Shown here: piece by piece, positions 35,240 to 45,966 of the stretch
Layout: each line of letters opens with the position of its first letter
Numbering within the stretch: position 1 is the stretch's first letter
Assembly (NCBI GenBank): GCA_031308135.1
Contig: JAHLJT010009436.1
Location: 123,989,366 to 124,053,365, forward strand
Source of the DNA: Acheta domesticus
Taxonomy: Eukaryota > Arthropoda > Insecta > Orthoptera > Gryllidae
DNA: 64,000 nucleotides
Reading direction: 5' to 3'
Notes under the pieces: model-generated
Database searches by the model: none
What the model was told of the DNA's origin: nothing
What the model saw: the letters and a program-made list of their open reading frames with translations, nothing else
Made by a program: the position numbers and the translations under genes

Positions 35240-35420
35240 CTAATGGCACTGCAGATTGGTAGAGACTTTTTCGTACTAGTTTTCAAACCTCTTTTGATTG
35301 TACTACCATTTCGGTTTTGCCCCATCCTCTTCTCAGAAGCTATTGGTGCCAAAAGGCATTTGTGCAAACAATTGTGTGGGATTTGTGTGCCATTTTGTAG
35401 CTTCACTAGTTTTCTTACAA
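35240..35420 (+). repeat. possible family A head fragment
   Basis: CAGATTGGTAGAGACTTTTT then CGTACTAGTTTT resembles the family A head CAGAATGGCACAGACTTTCC then CGTATTAGTTTT. It starts about 70 bases after the previous family A end. Similarity beyond this phrase is weak. Confidence 0.35.
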
Positions 35421-36279
35421 ATTAAGTTAGTACCGGCAATACAATTTAGGTCTAGTCCGTTAAAATGACGTAATCGTAGTTGATCGAAAATACACAACTT
35501 ATTAGGATAGTCAAAATTTTAAACAGTATAATTGCAACAGTATAAATATCAGAAAAACACGAATATTTGTACCACACTCCTTCTACAATTATCACACAAC
35601 TTTTTATTATTAATTTCTGGAAATAATATACGACTTATATTTTCAGATATTTCACAGGTTTCACAATAAAAAGGACAATATTGTGGGCAATTTATATATT
35701 TCAATGTTCAAAATGATTATGGCTAAATTAAGACCGTAATAATTCTGCCTTCAATTTTGTAATACGTAATTGAAATTAAATGATTGGGGAGAAAGTGATT
35801 GGTCACTCTTAAATTAAATTAAAAAGCCGGTTTTAAAACTCAATCAAATCGTCCAATAGATTTGACCTCCTCGGACTAGAATTATTATCTGATGGAAAAT
35901 GTATACTGTTGTTTTATCGCAGCTTCTGAGTTCTGAAGAAAATTGCTATTTAAATAAATAGCAATTTTCTTCGCAGTGAATTGGAGGTCATGATTTGCTT
36001 GCTAATAATTTCTACAGTGGACTTAGTATAATTATTGCATGTACATTTAAGATAGAAAAGTGGACTCGACTTACAGTGCCTATAATGAAATTAAATTGTG
36101 ATGCTTAAATACAAACTTACAATTCTTAATTTCATCAATAAAACTATAATTTTTAAAATTAAAAGTACATAACTACGAGTATTAACTATGAGACAACAAT
36201 ATTGTTAAAAATTATTTAGCATTATTAGAAAGGAAGGAGTAAAAGAAGTATGCTTTAATAAACTTCAATACGATAGAGA
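35421..36279. other. AT-rich non-coding stretch
   Basis: An inverted pair AAAATTGCTATTTAAATAAA / TTTATTTAAATAGCAATTTT is centred near 35955, with small stem and palindromic centre. Otherwise nothing. Confidence 0.45.
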
Positions 36280-36819
36280 ACAAATTGGCAGGCAAGGCAC
36301 ACACAGGGGTGGGGGCTGCCCCCCAACCAGCGAGCCGACGCCATTCCGAAATGGGCCGCAAGCGGTCCACCCGACGAACCGAGCGCGGCGCCCGCGCCTC
36401 CAGCAGCCGTGCACAGCGCCACGCGGCCCCGGCGTCGCCCTGGCGTTCCTGCTGCTCCAACGGCTAGCGAAGACTGGGAGCAGAGGCCGGGTCTCCCACG
36501 GCCGCGCTCGGACGCCCGCGACCCTGGCAGCCGCCAGACACCCACAGAGAGAATGACAGTGCGGGGGTGGTCACTATCGGGCCCTCGGGGAGGTCGCCGC
36601 TAGAGAGGCGCCCGCGAGAATTATTCCAGAAGGCGCACTCGCGGTTGTGGCACTCCCCAAAGGCCCAAGGGATCTAGAGAGGGTGGGCAAGGACTCAGAA
36701 ATCTTCACGCGGACCGGGGAGCACATGAGAATAACTATACAAGTTTCTATTCCTGGCCCGTCCTCATCTCCGCCCCCGCTTTAAACCACTACCCTGCTAA
36801 CCAGAACAAGGCCTCCCGA
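36280..36819. other. CpG-rich patch upstream of R2-like fragment
   Basis: GC-rich block with compositional open frames. It may be further decayed sequence of the retrotransposon whose C-terminus follows, but no domain is visible here. Confidence 0.4.
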
Positions 36820-37212
36820 AAGAGCTGCACCAGCACAGCCGCGTTCGAGACGATCGGACACGTCACCAACTAGTGCCGATACCGCTCGGTGTTATGGCGC
36901 GCGCCACAACAACATATGCGAGCACTGGCAGGGAGGCTGCTGTGGCGAGTGGATGGAAAGTTATCAAAGAACACCAGGTAGTGGTGGATAACGAGCGCCC
37001 GGACCTCGTACTCGCGCGGAGCCTTCTCTCCGTCACCATTGATGCAACTGTAGTGGCGGATCGCGCCGGTAAACTGCAGGAGAGATGTGAGGAAAAGAAG
37101 AATAAATACAATGCTTCCCTTTCCTCCTCGGCTACGCTTCCGCCGAAATGATACCGCTGGTGGTAGGCGCCCTGAGCGAATGGTACCCGGGAATGCCCTG
37201 AGCGAATGGTAG
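36820..37212 (+). pseudogene. R2-like retrotransposon C-terminus: CCHC finger and restriction-like endonuclease
   Basis: Across frames on the plus strand I read a zinc-finger remnant (CTSTAAFETIGHVTN, then C, near 36823-36895). Next is an arginine/histidine linker with RHN-like sequence, then SGWKVIKEHQVVVDNERPDL (from about 36942) and VTIDATVVAD with EEKKNKYNA. The pattern PD-X12-D followed by a lysine-rich helix is that of the restriction-like endonuclease of R2-clade LINEs, which cleaves target DNA. MIPLVVGALSEW (37152-37187) is a C-terminal tail in a shifted frame. A stop within the finger and a frameshift make it dead. Repeated CCCTGAGCGAATGGTA at 37171 and 37196 is a small local duplication. 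Confidence 0.55.
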
Positions 37213-37589
37213 CGTATTTGCAGCACGTAATACAGAAAAGCTAGAATAATTTCACACTAGGCTGCATTGATTACATTGAAGTGAGTTTTCAATTTTCTAA
37301 TATCTACCATAATCAGCGATCAAAACTTCTTAAAGAAGTGTGTTTGTTAGTTCTCAGATAAATTTGTTACCTTCCTTCAATACATTACCTTTCATAAGAA
37401 TATTATTTACATCATACAATCATCACAACACAATAATGGGATGAATTCCAAGAATTTTGAAACTACTGTATTGCAATTTTGCGAACTGATAACACGTCAA
37501 AAGAAGCGCACGAAATTCGAGTTTACAACTCGGGTTTTGTTTACAATTTTCAAAAATACAGAGTACGCTGAAAATGAGACAATCATCAC
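37213..37589. other. AT-rich non-coding stretch
   Basis: Nothing recognised apart from possible diverged family A sequence after 37440. Confidence 0.4.
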
Positions 37590-38060
37590 TATCTGTACTG
37601 TTCTTTGCTACATCCGAGGAGAAAAAACAATTCTGGAAAAATATTTGTTTCATATTTAAAAATGGTTTTTTGTCGCACAATGACGCGAAAATACTAATAT
37701 TTTCGAAAAATTGAACGTGAACTTATTTGGAGATCTGTTTCTGATGAACATATTTCATTAAGAAAGGAATTAACTTATTATTATTGTAATTAAAGGAAGA
37801 CGCCGAAAAAATTTTGAATTTTTGCAATTTTAGAAAAATAGGGGATTTCAAAAATATCTGACCTGCACCATTCTCTTAAGCGTACTTTATACTATCCGAG
37901 ATCAAAATTTAATCAAAAAGTTTGGTGTTATTTTTCTGAAAATTTTAAGAAGGCATAAGGGCTTCATAAAAAGCACCTCCCGAAATTAAAATATGTTTCA
38001 AATTCAAGGTGTCGCGACGCGACATCAGCGAAATCGATTGGTGAATATCAATTTTGGTGA
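37590..38060 (+). repeat. family A repeat, decayed internal part
   Basis: TGCTACATCCGAGGAGAAAA (compare 34490), AAAGACGCCGAAAAAATTTT (compare 21547) and GAATATCAATTTTGGTGAAA (compare 21790) follow in the family A order. Head and terminal hairpin are absent. Confidence 0.55.
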
Positions 38061-39235
38061 AAATCCTGCTTACGGTTATAGTTAAATTGCGCATCCTAGT
38101 GATCTATTGTTAAATATGCAAGTTCGATTTCTTCAGTAACTTTTCTTACTTTCCTGGCATTTCTCCATTCCAGAAACTCTTTTTCGTAAATATGCCTCAA
38201 TTGTTCACAGAATAATTTTGAAACATCACATTCCGCTTTTTTCATGATGTTAGGAATTCGTAGATATTCATTTTCAGAATCTATATTGAGATAGGTAAAA
38301 ATACATACTGGGTATTTTGGTATAAATTAATAAAATATGTCGACGGAATAAAATAGGAAGGAAGGGAAATTACGGGAAAATATAAGCAGAAATGAGACAT
38401 TGAGGACGTAAGCGTCGATAAATAGCAACGAAGACACGTTTGCATAAATATTATAATATTAGAAAATTAAGTTTTAAATTAAGTTTTAATTATTGTAAAC
38501 GTAAGAAACATTGTTAAAATTGACAAAATCATCCCGGGGCAGTCACAACTTAGCAGCTTTTTAGTGTAAAAACAATGTAGAACATGTGAATGGGAAAAGG
38601 ACAAGCTTATCCATAGAAGAGAATTATGCAATAGAATTACTCTCGGTCTGGCAGTGAGCAGATCGTGAAAAGGGTCAGTGCAACAGTTATTGCCGAATGG
38701 CCTAAGGTGAAATGAAGATTGAAGTGTTCCGAGGAATCCAAGTATGCAGCGCTGACATCAGAAAGGGAAGTGAAACTTACGAAAAGGAAAGAACTTTCAA
38801 ATTCTTGTTCAAGGTCAAGAATGATAGGCATTAAGTTAAATGTAAGGAAACAGATTGCAATCACAAGAGTAAACAAAATTAAGTTTCCTTTTTAAAATAA
38901 TTCGATGGCCATCAAAGAAAAAAACAACTAGATCACTAGGAAAATAAGTTAAATTAAGAAAAGTTTGTTTCAACGTAACAAATGAAAAGAGAATAAATGA
39001 TTAGCGGCCGACACTTCATGTCGCTGAATTAAAGTTCAGGGAACATGGTGTTGTTATTTCAAAAATTATCTGATCCAGTAAAGCAAATCAATAATATCGT
39101 AAATAGTAATATTTCACCAACCGAATTCTCGTAAGAGCGGTATTTTCAGCCCACGGGAGAAGGAAAGGACGGAACCCTGCAATTATAAGTAGGAAAGCGC
39201 CCAATTCCAAAAATTATACTGAGCTAGCCACCGTA
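38061..39235. other. AT-rich non-coding stretch
   Basis: No gene or repeat recognised. Confidence 0.5.
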
Positions 39236-39236
39236 A

Positions 39237-39318
39237 CTTTGTAAATAAGATAAATTGTATACATTTTTGTAAATAAGATAAACTGTATATTTGTAAATAA
39301 GATACTTGTAAATAATTG
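39237..39318. repeat. short tandem repeat, TTTGTAAATAAGATA core
   Basis: The core occurs three times with variable spacers of 10-15 bases, plus a partial fourth. Confidence 0.8.
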
Positions 39319-39853
39319 TAATATATTGTATATACTACTATTGTATATAGGGTTTTCTGTATTGTCACAATATAATATCCTTTGACTACAAAATTCTTCC
39401 ATTCTTCCATGCAGAATGCAAACCAGCTGAAATCACAGCACATAGTGGTGACCTCCAGAAGGATGCCAGCCGTCTACTGAACTGCTTCGTCCTTCGTGAC
39501 TTAAGTGTGCAATCGAAGAAATATTGTTTAAAAATAAAGTTTTGCATATGACACGGGGATCTGATACCTGAAACGTATTCACTCGGGAGAATTCTGTCAC
39601 GAGCGCTGTCGCGCTCGGGACACAACTGTTCTCCCTTGTGAATAAAGCTCTACTTAAACCCCTTGTTGTAGAAACAACTATTACACATCAGAAACAACTA
39701 TCTATTTTATATACAATTATACGGAAATTTAAACAATGAGCCGTTCTATTTATTCCATATATTACAAGTTTTAAATTATGGTTCATACTATATGGTGTAA
39801 ATTATTTTTCTTAAAAAATTAAACAAATTAAAATTGTCATAACTAGCACCGGT
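39319..39853. other. unassigned; weak LTR-like tail
   Basis: AATAAAGCTCTACTTAAACC near 39641 resembles the polyadenylation part of an LTR, but no paired LTR, primer binding site or pol sequence is present. A hairpin-like CGAGCGCTGTCGCGCTCG lies at about 39600-39617. Confidence 0.25.
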
Positions 39854-39903
39854 CTTCCTTATATTACTTCGTATATACGTACGTATACGAGGAAGTTAAA
39901 AAT
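39854..39903 (+). repeat. family A-type terminal hairpin, solo copy
   Basis: CTTCCTTATATTACTTCGTA then TATACGTACGTATACGAGGA and AGTTAAAAAT. Both arms changed from TTTCC/GGAAA to CTTCC/GGAAG, so pairing is kept. Confidence 0.65.
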
Positions 39904-40017
39904 AATCCACGACGGTTGGGGCGGTCGTCTCAGACCAACGTTGAGGATAAAAGGACTGTAATATCGAATGACTTATTATGTGATTCCAGAAAATGCCTCC
40001 CGATTTAAAATGACTCC

Positions 40018-40118
40018 TATTATTATTATTATTATTATTATTATATTATTATTATTGTTATTATTATTGTTATTATTATTGTTATTATTAGTATTGTTAT
40101 TATTAGTATTATTATTAA
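40018..40118. repeat. compound (ATT)n/(ATTGTT)n microsatellite
   Basis: ATT run that turns into interrupted TTATTATTG units. Confidence 0.9.
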
Positions 40119-40818
40119 TCGTCACTTTAAGGCAACATGACTAGTAGTTTTTTTTTACTCATTACGAAGTACTCCCATGTCTTACAACATAGTCCAAAAC
40201 GAGTTTTTTTAATGTTAACAAGATGTATTGAATATTCACTTCCATCTCAATATCCCCATCATGCTTAATATACATTACTTGTCTATATGTAATACAAAAA
40301 CTCATCTCCTTTGCGCAGAGTAATTCAAAATTAAATTATTTGAGGACTGCCTTTTTAAAAAGTGATTTTAATTTCATTGAAGGTCCAATAATTTTTAGGC
40401 AGACTGGACTGAGGACCACAGCCGCCTCTAATAGGTATGTCAGTTTGCTCACCTAAATTTATTAATTCATTTATTTTATTTAGTTACATATTTATTCATT
40501 TTCTATTTTCACCTCTCTTCAAAACGTACATTTGTTATCCAAAATTATGTTTCCATTTTCACATTTTATATTATAATTTTCCAGTTTTCTTTCACTCCAA
40601 TTTGTTTCATAATATTATTTGTAATAGATTCCATTTATTTAATTTAATTTTCATTTGCAATTTTAAAAATTATATGTCCATTTCACATTTTATATTTCTT
40701 TAAAATCCAATTCTTGACAATATTCTGTAAAAAGTTTTTAATTCTTTAAATTTTTTAAAAAATGTTTTTATAATTTAGATAATTTAGATATATTATTATT
40801 ATTATTTCTATTATTATT
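40119..40818. other. very AT-rich non-coding stretch
   Basis: Open plus-strand frame at 40437-40703 is phenylalanine/isoleucine-rich and compositional. (ATT) runs at 40792-40818. Confidence 0.5.
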
Positions 40819-40869
40819 TTGTAGCACTGAAGATGGCCGCAATGCGGCCGAAAAAGCTTTATGCCACAA
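40819..40869 (+). ncRNA. hammerhead-ribozyme-like fold
   Basis: The layout follows a type I hammerhead. Stem I is TTGTAGCA (40819-40826) with TGCCACAA (40862-40869), 7 of 8 pairs. The CTGAAGA box (40827-40833) matches CUGANGA. Stem II is GGCCGC-AAT-GCGGCC (40835-40849). GAA lies at 40850-40852. A very short palindromic stem III AAA-GC-TTT (40853-40860) is followed by A at the cleavage position, giving UUA as the NUH triplet. Minimal hammerheads with tiny stem III occur in Penelope-like elements. Departures are one extra U (40834) before stem II and one mismatch in stem I. Activity is untested. Confidence 0.5.
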
Positions 40870-40980
40870 TAAACAGTTACGATGGAGAGCCAACATCTAA
40901 TATTGATTTCGATGATAGAAGCATCGTAAATACAACACCATTTCCTACCGGCACCTTTCATTACCTTCATCTATTATCAG
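40819..40980 (+). repeat. Penelope-like element tail, candidate
   Basis: The segment carrying the hammerhead-like fold continues to ACACCATTTCCTACC at about 40951 and has a decayed relative at 11140-11275. It has an (ATT)n stretch directly on its 5' side. No reverse transcriptase or GIY-YIG domain is nearby. The Penelope assignment rests on the ribozyme-like fold only. Confidence 0.4.
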
Positions 40981-41460
40981 ATCCCTAAATACTATTTGGG
41001 CTATTACTAACTACACAGGTAATAATGTAAAGGTTACAAAGGGGCTTCTTAAACCTCGGTTAAGTATCTGGAATGCTAAAAAGATGAAACTGCGACTTTG
41101 AAATGGAAAAGCAAGTCATCGTTTGATAGCAATTATTCTAATATCATCAGTGAGAATTACGAACCTGTAGACAGTAGGAATACAATACGGCATAACTTTG
41201 AGAAACATGAATAATAATAGCAGGGATGAAGCCCATTGTTTTGGTAACCGTGTATGATGATGCCCCCGCTGAGGAACCTCACTGTCACATCATTGTGATG
41301 AAGTTAGGTATTTTACATTTCAGTGAATCATTGTCGGCGAGGGCGGAAGGTAATACAATATTATTGTAGAAGCAATGCCTACACAACATCAATGTGGTCG
41401 CAATCAGCAAAAAGAGAAGAAAAAAAATTTAAAAAAATTAAAGAAGGCAACGTTGGGATA
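40981..41460. other. non-coding stretch
   Basis: Nothing recognised. Confidence 0.5.
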
Positions 41461-41760
41461 GAACAGACGGGATCGTCTGTGAAGCTTCATAAACTTCCCG
41501 GGCGTCTGGATTCGTGCAGAGGCGCCGGGTTGACGGGGATTGCGGAGAGAGCAGCGGGGGCGGCGTTGTCGAAGGCGCGCCTCTCAAGGTCGCCCGGCGG
41601 CAGGAACAGTTTTTGCACTTGCATAATTCCTCCGCCGCCGCCACGCCGCGCCGGGCAGGGCGCCCCCAGCGTTAACTGCTCTCCGCCATCGCTCCCGTGC
41701 GGCGGGTAACTAGGTTACTGTCGCTCTCTTTCGCGCGGAGTCGTGCCACACAATGGGACG
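41461..41760. other. CpG-rich patch
   Basis: GC-rich block. Open frames on both strands are compositional. Confidence 0.45.
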
Positions 41761-42215
41761 AAACGGGACGGAGGCACGAAGTATAACTAACTTTAAACTA
41801 GAAAATAAATTGAAATCAGTTTCTATCTAATATTGTAAAATTATGTATTATATTCCAATTAAATGCAACAATTACTCATTACCTCTCTTGCATAAAGATA
41901 TATTAGAACACAGGTACAAAATTCGCATACAAAGACAAATATTATGGTCGCTAATGACCTAATAGTTGATGCACCTTAAAAAAAGACAAATAATAGAAAA
42001 AGATGACCTTTTAGGAAGACATTTTGAGACATCATTTTCAAGCAATTCTCTCACTCAAACACCTCTTTTACTCAAAATATATTTTAAGAATCGCCATTTC
42101 TGAACGAGATAAAAATGCATCCTTTCTGTTCGTCCACTTCATCAGTTCATTTATGCTTTTTATAACTGACCACATCCTCACCAAATAAAGTGAAATATAT
42201 TCAAAAAACAGAAGT
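41761..42215. other. AT-rich non-coding stretch
   Basis: Nothing recognised. Confidence 0.5.
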
Positions 42216-43135
42216 GAACGGAACCTTTACTTCGACTCTGATCACAGGATGGTAACTGCAGAAGTAAACAAAGAAACTAAGAAGATTCCACAACTTACAT
42301 ACCTACAACTCAGCAACATCGACATAAACACCTACAAATCCAAACTAAAGAAAAACATAACTGACATAGAGAAACACACATTTCAAAACATTCAAGAGAA
42401 ATACGATTCACTGCAAATTGCCTGCTGACAATGGGAAAAGAGGCATGCAACAATACATCATCCAACAGAAAGAATAACACTTAAACACAAATGCTTCTAC
42501 AAGAAAGAAAGTAAGAAGAAAGAAAGAAACTACTACTACACAGGACCAGTCCTGACAAAAAATTCCCAATACGACACCATAAACAAAGAAGTAAAAAGGA
42601 AGATCCGAAAGACATAAGGCAACTGACAAAATCAAACAAATAATAAAAGAATCTCAGTAAAGAAGGCACAGAAGAAATATTTACAAAATATTTACAAAAA
42701 CACCTAATTCGAGGAGTCCACAACACACACGGCAAAATACTCACATCAAGACTGACAATTAACGAAACTGCCACCGAACACCTACCGAGAGCTCTACAAT
42801 AATAACAATCAACTTGAAATAGAAGAAAACACGACCACCATAAAAAAAATGTACCTGAAATCATTATAAGTGAAGTGAGAACAGCAATTACAAATTTGAG
42901 ATTAGACAAATTTCCTGACGAAGACGGAATCACAAACGATCTCCTGAACCTCGTCTCACGGGAAATCCACAAGATAATAACTGATGTCTTCAATGAGATA
43001 CTTACGACTGAAGACATTCCAGACCAATGGACCAAAAGTTCAATAACTCTCATACACAAAAGAGGCACAAAGAACCAACACGGTAATTATTGACCAACAA
43101 GCTTGAGATAAAATCTGTTCAAAATCATTTCAAAA
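42216..43135 (+). pseudogene. RTE-like LINE, endonuclease end and start of reverse transcriptase
   Basis: The plus strand gives, across frames, NLYFDSDHRMVTAEV (the SDH end of an APE-type endonuclease) with a long helical linker, TYKSKLKKNITDIEKHTFQN (near 42330). After several stops comes IISEVRTAITNLRLDKFPDE-DG near 42865-42925 and IPDQWTKSSITLIHKRG near 43016, then GNY at 43086. The last parts are the finger region of an RTE-type reverse transcriptase (EVxxAIxxLKxGKxPGxDGI, QWxxSxIxxIxKKG). The element is 5'-truncated and full of stops. It is interrupted at 43136 by a family A repeat and resumes at about 44237. Confidence 0.65.
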
Positions 43136-44236
43136 ACTAGTGATGCTACAGAATGACACAGACTTTCCCGTATTATTTTCTATTTCCTTGGGTCTTCGCT
43201 AGCTATTCGGAATAAATTGCCACAAACTCTTTCTTGCCAGCTGTCATCTATCACCACCAAAAGTACATTTTTTTGTCATTTTCTTAATTTTTCGGTTTCC
43301 TATTGGTAAAACGGAAACATTAATTTTAGAATATTAAAGAACACAAAAACCTAGTCAAACATAGCAATTTTCTCTTAAAAAATTTGTGCCGTTGTAAAGA
43401 AAATTACGTTTTAGTGCTACTAAAAATGCAAAATTTGTAGCTCTTTTTCACAGAAAATTTTTTGATATTTCAAAAACCTTCATTTCAAGTCATTTGAAAC
43501 ACATACACTCACAAATATAATAATGTTTACATATTGTTAGTAATGTGCAATTTTATGTTATCTGATAGAGTACATTTACCACTATCCCTACCAAAAGTTT
43601 GAAGAAAAAATTTGGAGCCGTTTTAGAGAAAATCTAGTTTTTGTAATTTTTTTTAAAATTGCAATATTGCGCGAAAACTACTAAAATGATAAAAAATCTA
43701 CATAACCTTAAACAAGAACTCACTTTGGAGAACACATTTTATTTGAAGGAAAAATCTCTATCTGCAATTTTGTAGTTGGAGAAAGACGTCGAATAAAATT
43801 CAAACTATCACAATTTTCAAAAATTCAGTTATCCGTGAAAATCGGACCTAAGCCATGTTAATAAGTGTATTTTACTCTATTCCAGAAATTTTAAAGAAAA
43901 ATTTGGAGCCGCTTTTGAGAAAAGTTTGAAAATGTCCGGGGGGCTTCATGTAAAGTATCCTCCAATTTTGAAGATTCTTTATGAAAATCTCAAAGCTTTG
44001 ACTCAATTCAGATCGACCGGGGAATGTGCATTTTGGAAGAAATTGTACGTATGGTTTAGGCGCTACTGTTGTTCACAGACGGACAGACGGACGTTTTTCT
44101 TTCAAGTGGTTTTTAGGTAACAATGACCCACAAAAGAGGAGTTCTGGCTACACCACGTGTTAGGGGATTTTTTTCTTAATTTAGCAACTGGTTTTTATCC
44201 ACTTTTTCGTTATCAGCACTCGGCAATGATTTTTTT
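43136..44236 (+). repeat. family A repeat nested in an RTE-like LINE
   Basis: Head ACTAGTGATGCTACAGAATG (43136) matches 20511. The internal units are fewer than in the 20.5 kb copy (one unit missing). The ACAGACGGACAGACGGACG block is near 44075 and CACCACGTGTTAGGGGATTT at 44152. The body stops after GATTTTTTTCCACCGAAATT, without the terminal hairpin. Its sequence differs from the 20.5 kb copy by many substitutions, so the copies are not recent duplicates. Confidence 0.75.
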
Positions 44237-44400
44237 CCACCGAAATTCTGAGCTGAAATGGGAGAACGGGGGACTGCGAATAAACGGAAGAAGACTAAGC
44301 AACCTCAGATTTGACGACGACATCATTTTACTAGGAACCTCGCAACAAAACCTCCAAAGAATGTTAGACGAAATAAATAAAAAGCCCAATAGCCTTCTCT
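44237..44400 (+). pseudogene. RTE-like LINE, continuation around RT motif C
   Basis: LKWENGGLRINGRRLSNLRF followed by DDDIILLGTSQQNLQRMLDE is the palm segment of an RTE-type reverse transcriptase. The catalytic motif reads FDDD instead of FADD. It follows the family A insertion. The polymerase stretch between GNYRP and this motif, normally over 100 residues, is missing. Confidence 0.7.
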
Positions 44401-45636
44401 ATACCATTGTGATGAGCCAAGACCCCACGATATTTTGCATAAGAATATTTGTATCACGTGTTCAGTTACGTAGGATTGTACGCTTACAGATCGTTGAGAA
44501 ACCCAAAGAATAGACGTTATTAGGGCAACGAATCAATAAATATAAAGATTCCATGCTTAATGTCAGAGTGTCATGCTGTTACGAGTTATCACTGTTATTA
44601 GGTGCTATAACTTTGAAGTAGGCTTTGAATGTTGTGGTCATGCAACAATTTCGAAATGCTCACTCTCATGACAGCGGCCCGTTTCAGTGTTAGTTTTCAG
44701 TAATGTGTGGGTTATTGGTAAAGATAGGTAGGCGAATATTTGATTGTTAATTTTTACAGATCGGCATGATATAGAGCTAAATTTCGAAAGTGTTGTTAAT
44801 ATTAATTGTAATTGAGATTTTTGTTTTCTTGTGTTAAAGTAATTTGTTTGATTAAGTTAGACTTCGTATTTTCCGAAGAGTTTATGTTAGGAGAGCTTCG
44901 TAGCTGGAAAGAAATCTTAATAAGTTAATTGAACAGATAGTCGCCTGTAGAGGTTTCACCCGAAACCTAGCGACGGTCAGCCGCATGGCTATATAATTGA
45001 GAGAATCCATAAAATTATATAAAGTATCAATGGTCAGAGACTTCCGAGATTATTTGGGAATTTATTCTCACACGATAAGCAAAACATAACAGGGGTACAG
45101 AAGACATCAATGGACAGCGCCGGATGTGGAAGCGAACTAAGAAAGATCCGAGAAGTTGATAGTAAGCTTAGAAACATTATTTTAAAAAAGTACGGTACAT
45201 TGATGTCATTCAGTCAAAGGTTCAATTATTTAATTTATGAGCTCTCGAAAATTGTGCAAATGTAAAGAAATAAATATTAAATTTGATTTTCTTAAAAGAG
45301 AAGAGGCTGATAATTGATAGTAATATAGTAAATTTTTCTCTCACAGAAATTCCAGTAATCGTGATTCTGTATAGAATTACACGCACACATGAATCAGGTA
45401 AGACGAGTAATGTTGTATGTCAGAACCCATAATTGAATTCGAAAGTGAGATTAACATTATAATAATAAGACAGCATCGAGCGAATAATTGAACATATCAG
45501 GGCAACGAAAGAAATAATTGCATTGCTGATATCAGTAGCTATCATAATTAACCGCTTAATATAATTATCATAATTAACCGATTAATAATTAATAAAAATT
45601 GTAATATAAATTAATGAGAAAGTGAGTTTCGGTACA
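44401..45636. other. AT-rich non-coding stretch
   Basis: A tandem pair ATCATAATTAACCGCTTAAT / ATCATAATTAACCGATTAAT lies at 45541-45592. No gene recognised. Confidence 0.5.
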
Positions 45637-45966
45637 CTATGTTATATAATAATGCAATTTTGTTGTAATTTCCACTCTATTATTACTCTGCCGAGAACCT
45701 CCTCGTTGGGTGAAGAGTTGATTTTCCGGAGTATTTCTGGGAATTCGTTCCTCGGTTTCTTTGATGATGGAGAGCCTTATGAAAGCATTTTGCATGGCTT
45801 TAGGGCGACGGAGCTGAGGCAGAGCAGGAACGCAGCTGCCCATGGCGCAGACTTTTCCCTGGCGACTCACATTCTGCATGCACATGCCGTTTCCAAAAGT
45901 CGCCGAATAAATTAGAGGCATTCCGACTGCGGCAAATAAAAGAGAACTGGTCGAGAGCTGGTTCAA
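45637..45966 (-). other. unassigned open frame, 109 codons
   Basis: Minus-strand frame with a hydrophobic start (SLLFAAVGMPLIYSATFG) and clustered cysteines (GMCMQNVSRQGKVCAMGSC), then a charged part (IKETEERIPRNTPE). An acceptor-like TTTTATTTGCCGCAG precedes residue 14 or so. The plus strand is also open (45622-45915). Neither is recognised, so coding status and strand are uncertain. Confidence 0.25.

Noticed and set aside
39600..39680. LTR retrotransposon
   Set aside because: Only an AATAAA-containing, LTR-like phrase; no second LTR, primer site or pol domain.
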